Shown: piece after piece, positions 59,811-64,000 of the stretch
Numbering within the stretch: position 1 is the first letter of the stretch
Layout: each line of letters opens with the position of its first letter
Assembly (NCBI GenBank): GCA_033239125.1
Contig: BSWB01000003.1
Coordinates: forward strand, 132,360,320-132,424,319
Length of the DNA: 64,000 nt
Source: Fagopyrum homotropicum
Taxonomy: Eukaryota > Streptophyta > Magnoliopsida > Caryophyllales > Polygonaceae
Reading direction: 5' to 3'
The notes under the pieces: generated by a model
What the model saw: only the letters and a program-made list of their open reading frames with translations
Told to the model about the DNA's origin: nothing
Databases searched by the model: none
Program-made: the position numbers and the translations under genes

Positions 59811-59840
59811 TCATATATATAAAAGTGGGAGAGCTCTTAT
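59811..59840 (+). mobile_element. Helitron-like 5' end
   Basis: TCATATATATAAAAGTGGGA follows an A and resembles the 5' end of Helitron D (TC...ACTAAAAGTGGGAG). No matching hairpin plus CTAG end was found before the LTR at 60870, so the element may have been cut by that insertion. Confidence 0.4.
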
Positions 59841-60869
59841 GAACAGTGAAACAATTACCCTTTTTTTTTGAAAGAAATTACATAAAAATCCATATGCTCG
59901 TTGTCCTTGCTCTTATCACCAATAGACCCATACCTTCTCAGCCCTTTGCCTCTTTCCTCTCCGTCGAAAGCTAGCTCAAAAATCCTTACTCACTTACCCC
60001 TGACCCGAGTCGCCGAAAGAAAGGCCGAAAAAACCCAAACCACGTTTACCTCCTACTTCACCTCTCTGTTACAGCTGTTGCCTAACACTCCGTAGTTTTC
60101 GCTATCTGCTTCTTTAGCCGTTTGCCTTTTGCCTCCTACTCCAAACACACAGCAGCCGGAATTGGTAATTGACTGCCGATTTTAGCCCTTCGAGTGCGCA
60201 ATTTCCTCTCTCGATTATAACAGGTACTGAATTGTCGATTTGTACTTTGATCATTAATCGACGGTTTTAATTGCTTCAACCAAGCTTCGTATCATTGGCA
60301 TATATATAAAATGACCATCAAGCTCCCTAGTGAACCTAGAAACCTGAAACCTATTGCTTTATTATTGCCACAAAGATGGAAAAAAGCTATGAAAACAACT
60401 ACTGCAATCTTCTATAGTACATATCTCCTTTTTTTGGAACATGAGATACGCATAGGTATATTTAGCTACTTGATCATGCTATTACAAAATATATTTTTTT
60501 AGAGTAAGCTGAAATTTGAAGACGCTTTCACTGCGTTACTAGCCTGGTGTGTTTGATCATGATTAGAGATTGAGAAATTCACCCACCATTAAATTGAAGA
60601 TTGTACGAATGCTTTAAAGTGCACTCCATGTGTTTGAGAGAATGCCTAATTGAAGGAATCACCCCATTCAACACGTTGCCTCCCGTTAATGAAGTTAGTT
60701 GAAACTTTTTAAAAAGAAAGCAAAACATCTGCTCCTCGATTGTTCTATTTGTGCCAAATTGAGCCGCTCATGATATATCACATGGGGATTCTTTAGCTAC
60801 CAATGATCCGAAGCTGACCACGTGCTTGCTGAATTTGCCTTTCAGGTGCAAAACTGGAGTGGTTGAGGG
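59841..60869. other. Sequence between Helitron-like end and LTR, possible captured leader
   Basis: 59900-60220 is pyrimidine-rich and leader-like (CCTCTTTCCTCTCCGTCG, ending TATAACAGGTACTG, a possible splice donor). A 63-codon frame starts at 60311 (MTIKLPSEPRNLKPIALLLP) and has no known relatives that I can name. It may be captured host sequence. Confidence 0.3.
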
Positions 60870-61305
60870 TGATAACACGATTTATGACTTAGGTTTAGGT
60901 AATCATTTAGATAGATTTCTCACTCATTCATGCATGATCTAGCATTATTTCACGACGTTTACACTTAAATCATGTGTTTTGTCGAGATAGACGTCTACAC
61001 GGACTTTTGCATTGCTTTGTAGGTATTTTGGGAGATTTAGGAGCTTAAATGATACGTTTGAGGATCGTTCATCAAGATGACACGCCCTCGGACTCATTAG
61101 GATGCAAACTAGAGGCTAAAGAGGACTCATGGAACCTTGCCAACATAAACCATGCACCAAACCATAGCTTAATGATCCAAGGCGAAGCTGAAGCACCAAA
61201 CCACGGTTCACTGAAGGTCCACGGCCGTGGAACCAACCGTGGTTTTTGCCAAACAGTTGTGACAGCTGTGCCACGATCTCATGGCTCACTCTAGCAAGGT
61301 TGTAT

Positions 61306-61313
61306 TATAAAAG
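61306..61313 (+). promoter_or_regulatory. LTR TATA box
   Basis: TATAAAAG in the middle of the LTR, at the place expected for the U3/R boundary about 30 bp downstream. Confidence 0.6.
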
Positions 61314-61969
61314 TGGTCCTGCAAGGCTGAGAGAAGGCATCTTGGAGCAGCTCTCCATTATCCATTATCATCCAATCAAAATACTCTCTCAATAAGAAGA
61401 TTCTCTCAAGGAAGAAGGCTACCATTGGAGAAGAGGAGAAGAACACACCATTGCTAGACTTTGATAGCTTTTGTAGTGAAGAATTTCGGAATCGATTTCT
61501 TGAGTTGTATGAACCATTTAAACCTTCTTTTGGAAGGGTTGTGAGTCATTCTAATCTTACTTTCAGCTTGGTTTTGATTGCTTCACTTTCTCATCTCTTT
61601 CTCTTCATTATCTTGCAATGGAAGCTATGATTTTATGTTTGATGATTTTGATTGTTATCATGCATGTTGTAGGCTAAATAGATGCGATTCTAGGGTGAGG
61701 AAAGGATGGTTGTGGCTAGGACTATGATAGGATGGACTTAGATTTACCCTTGGATGAGTCACTCACTTGAACGAAACCTCTGTTAGGGTCTACGGTTTGT
61801 TCTTGCCAGTCCACGGCCGTGGACTTGGTAGAACAGTCCGTGATTCTCCCTGGTTCGATGGATTTAGCTTTAGATTGTCACAATGTTGAAATCCTAGTGT
61901 TTGTTGAGTTAAAACTACCCTAGGGTGACCTAGTGTTAGCAACTAAGTGTTAGAAGAGACCTACCCGGT

Positions 61970-62219
61970 GATTCTTACTCTTAGATTCCAAAGATGACAA
62001 ACCCTAGGTAGTGGTGAGCCTCATAAGCCGCCATTGGATTAAGTGTGCTAGGATAGTTGTTTAGGACTTACCCTTCCGAGACTTACCCGGTGAAGAAAGG
62101 GTAGATCCCTAGGTGACAATCCGGTTTGTGTAGAATTCCATTCCTTAGATTCTTAGAGACTTACCCGGTGATAAGATCTTAGGAACGGACTAGTGGATTA
62201 TGAGACCTACCCGGTGATT
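61970..62219 (+). repeat. Four ACCCGGTGA-centred repeats in the LTR
   Basis: GAGACYTACCCGGTGA-like words at about 61966, 62079, 62156 and 62201, irregularly spaced by 45-115 bp, each preceded by GAGAC or CGAGAC and followed by A/T-rich bases. Confidence 0.75.
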
Positions 62220-62677
62220 GATCCCAATCTAGAAACACTCACTCCAAACACATCATAGTTAATCCAAGGAATGATTAGATAGCTTGAGTCCTATGCCATA
62301 ACCGGAACTTCCAACCCCTAGAATCCGCTTTTCTCTTTGATTCATATCTCGTGTTTATCTTATTTGCTTGTGTTGATTCGTTAGCTTAGTCGATTATTTA
62401 CTTTGCATGAATTGTGATCCTTGATTGATCACCTAAAAACCAACCAAAAACATTGAGATTTTCATTTCTTTATTTCTTTCTTTCTTAAACTAGATCTTCA
62501 CTAAACTTAATCATAAATCGAATCAATCTCACCTTAGTCTTTGTGTTCGACCTCGGAATACTATCCATACTACAAACGTCCCGTACACTGCGGGTTCGCT
62601 AGGAGTTAGGAGAAATATAACGAGTATAAATTTAAAACCTATTGCGTATCACACACATCCTGAGCGTAACAAGTTTT

Positions 62678-62695
62678 TGGCGCCGTTGCCGGGGA
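62678..62695 (+). promoter_or_regulatory. Primer binding site, tRNA-Asp type
   Basis: TGGCGCCGTTGCCGGGGA, the primer site typical of Athila and Tat Ty3 elements, complementary to the 3' end of tRNA-Asp. Confidence 0.85.
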
Positions 62696-62812
62696 CTAGG
62701 TCTAGATTGAGTCTATTTTGTGATTGTTTATAGTGTAGATCTTTCTTGTTGCTTTTGATCTCTCTTTGGTTTGTGTCTTTGCTTTTCAGGACTTCTCTTA
62801 CTCTTTAGGTGT

Positions 62813-64000
62813 ATGCGAAGATCTCGTGGCAAGGATTTAGCTCCATTCGATCCCGAACCGGAGAAAACCCTTAGATCTAGATCCAAGAGCATTAAAAAGG
62901 GAAAAGAGATGGCCGGAAGAGATCTCCAAGCTGAGTTGGATGAGGCTTTAGAGCAAATTAGGCTAAGAGATGAGCTCTTGGAGGAAGAAAGGAGACTTGC
63001 CAATGAGAGGCAAGAAGCAACTAGGAGGGAGATTGATGAGATTAGGCAAGCCCTTGTGCAAGGAGAGCTTAATCGTCAACAACCTCCACCTCCTCCACCA
63101 CAACCGCAGCCGGCGGCGAATGTTAGGGTTGTGCCCATTGCAATTGAAGAGCCACAAACATTAGGGAGACGTATGGATCCGGCACAAAGAGCACACCGTC
63201 CGGGTGTGAACTTAGGAGATCCCGCAACCCACAACTACGAGCTCCGCCCTCAAGTTCTACAAATGATACGGCATAATCAATTTGGAGGGATGGAAGGAGA
63301 GTCTCCTCATCAACACTTGATGAACTATGAGATTTTGATGGAGACTCTTAGACCGCCAAGATTGGAGAACAACAACCATAAGCTTAGGGCTTTTTCCTTC
63401 TCTCTTAAGGACAAAGCCTTGGCTTGATATCAATCTATTCTACAAGGGCGAGTGAGTACTTGGGAGGAGATGACAACCGAGTTTTTGACTAAGTTCTTCC
63501 CACCTTCCAAGACTACCGAGTTAAGAGGGAAGATCAATGCCTTCGTGATGAAGGATAGAGAGAGTTTATTCAAGTCTTGGGAGAGGTTCAAAGACCTTCT
63601 CCTAGATTACCCACACTATGGTATACCAAAAATTGAGCTATTGGAGATCTACTTCAAAGGACTTGATGAAGATAGCCAATTCAAGCTTCAATCTCTTTCC
63701 GGTGGGACTTGCATGGAGAAGAATGTAGATGATGCTTGGGAGTTTGTAGAGAAACAAGCTCTAGTGATTGAGAAATACTCCCATAGGAAGAGTGAAGGGA
63801 GAAAGGTGGGAGCATATGAGGTGAGTGAAGTCACCATGAGCAATTTCAAGCTTGACGCCATCAACAACGAGCTAAAGTCTTTGAGGGAGTTGTGTGCTAC
63901 AACTTTGAAGAACCAAGCAACCCCTCAAGTGCAAGTGCAAGCTAACTTATCTTCCAAAGAGGAAGATGTGAACTACATGGGAAGGGGCAACTACAATAAC
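62813..64000 (+). pseudogene. Ty3 Gag with one nonsense codon, running off the window
   Basis: The frame opens MRRSRGKDLAPFDPEPEKTL, has a charged coiled-coil segment (ELDEALEQIRLRDELLEEER), a poly-Pro stretch, and the start of the capsid-type Retrotrans_gag domain (LRPPRLENNNHKLRAFSFSL, then KDKALA). At 63425-63427 a TGA stands where the family has a Trp codon (ALAW). The same frame continues open to 64000 with EFLTKFFPPSKTTELRGKIN and SWERFKDLLLDYPHYGIP, the central Retrotrans_gag motif. Apart from this stop it looks undamaged. A shorter upstream ATG at 62771 is less likely. Protease and polymerase are outside the window. Confidence 0.85.

Larger units (their letters stand above)
60870..62651 (+). 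mobile_element. 5' LTR of an Athila/Tat-like Ty3 retrotransposon
   Basis: The proposed LTR starts TGATAACACG and ends GCGTATCA, giving the inverted termini TGATA/TATCA; a tRNA-Asp primer site lies 26 bases downstream and gag follows. A TATA box TATAAAAG lies at 61306-61313. Two copies of the palindrome CCACGGCCGTGG (61219-61230 and 61812-61823) and four copies of an ACCCGGTGA motif (61970-62219) lie inside. The 5' boundary is inferred from the termini; no target duplication could be checked because the 3' LTR is outside the window. Confidence 0.65.

Overview
The window is nuclear DNA of a flowering plant, probably a eudicot. It has AT-rich intergenic DNA, spliced genes with short GT-AG introns, a DYW-class pentatricopeptide-repeat editing factor, a plant kinesin-7 with a RING tail, and dense plant transposons (large-LTR Ty3-type elements, Helitrons, MULEs, PIF/Harbinger and Tourist-like elements). 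I cannot name the species from sequence alone.

Only three host genes look functional, all on the minus strand. (1) A single-exon PPR-DYW protein (10495-12504) closely resembles Arabidopsis REME1, a mitochondrial C-to-U editing factor. (2) An 11-exon gene (14619-20625) encodes a 328-residue plant protein with a plastid-type N-terminus; I do not recognise its function, and one intron appears to be GC-AG. (3) A 24-exon gene (40356-52277) encodes a 1066-residue kinesin of the KIN-7D/MKRP type: Ser-rich N-terminus, motor, long coiled coil and C-terminal RING. I reconstructed both spliced genes exon by exon, and all exon phases agree.

The rest is mostly layered transposons. 1-4881: two LTRs of one large-LTR family in inverted orientation around a short gag/PBS remnant. 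4882-6636: three copies of a ~560-bp module holding a gag-like N-terminus and a TATA box. 7072-8674: a Helitron. 8896-9857: a 962-bp foldback MULE with 9-bp target duplications. 20858-26043: a probable Helitron holding a broken FT/PEBP gene and, nested inside it, a better-defined 3.8-kb Helitron (21831-25645) with exon fragments of ribosomal protein S13, a type I inositol polyphosphate 5-phosphatase and other genes. 26688-27660: a MULE. 27680-30474: a solo LTR of the first family. 30492-35061: an apparently intact autonomous PIF/Harbinger element with both proteins, TIRs and a TAA duplication. 35612-36621: a broken plant-mobile-domain gene. 37436-38083: a second small Helitron.

After the kinesin gene come a gag/LTR fragment related to the 560-bp modules (54434-55200), a decayed FAR1/MULE-type transposase (57243-59640) interrupted by a Tourist-like MITE with a TTA duplication, a Helitron-like 5' end at 59811, and the 5' part of an Athila/Tat-like Ty3 retrotransposon (LTR, tRNA-Asp primer site, gag with one nonsense codon) that runs off the right edge.
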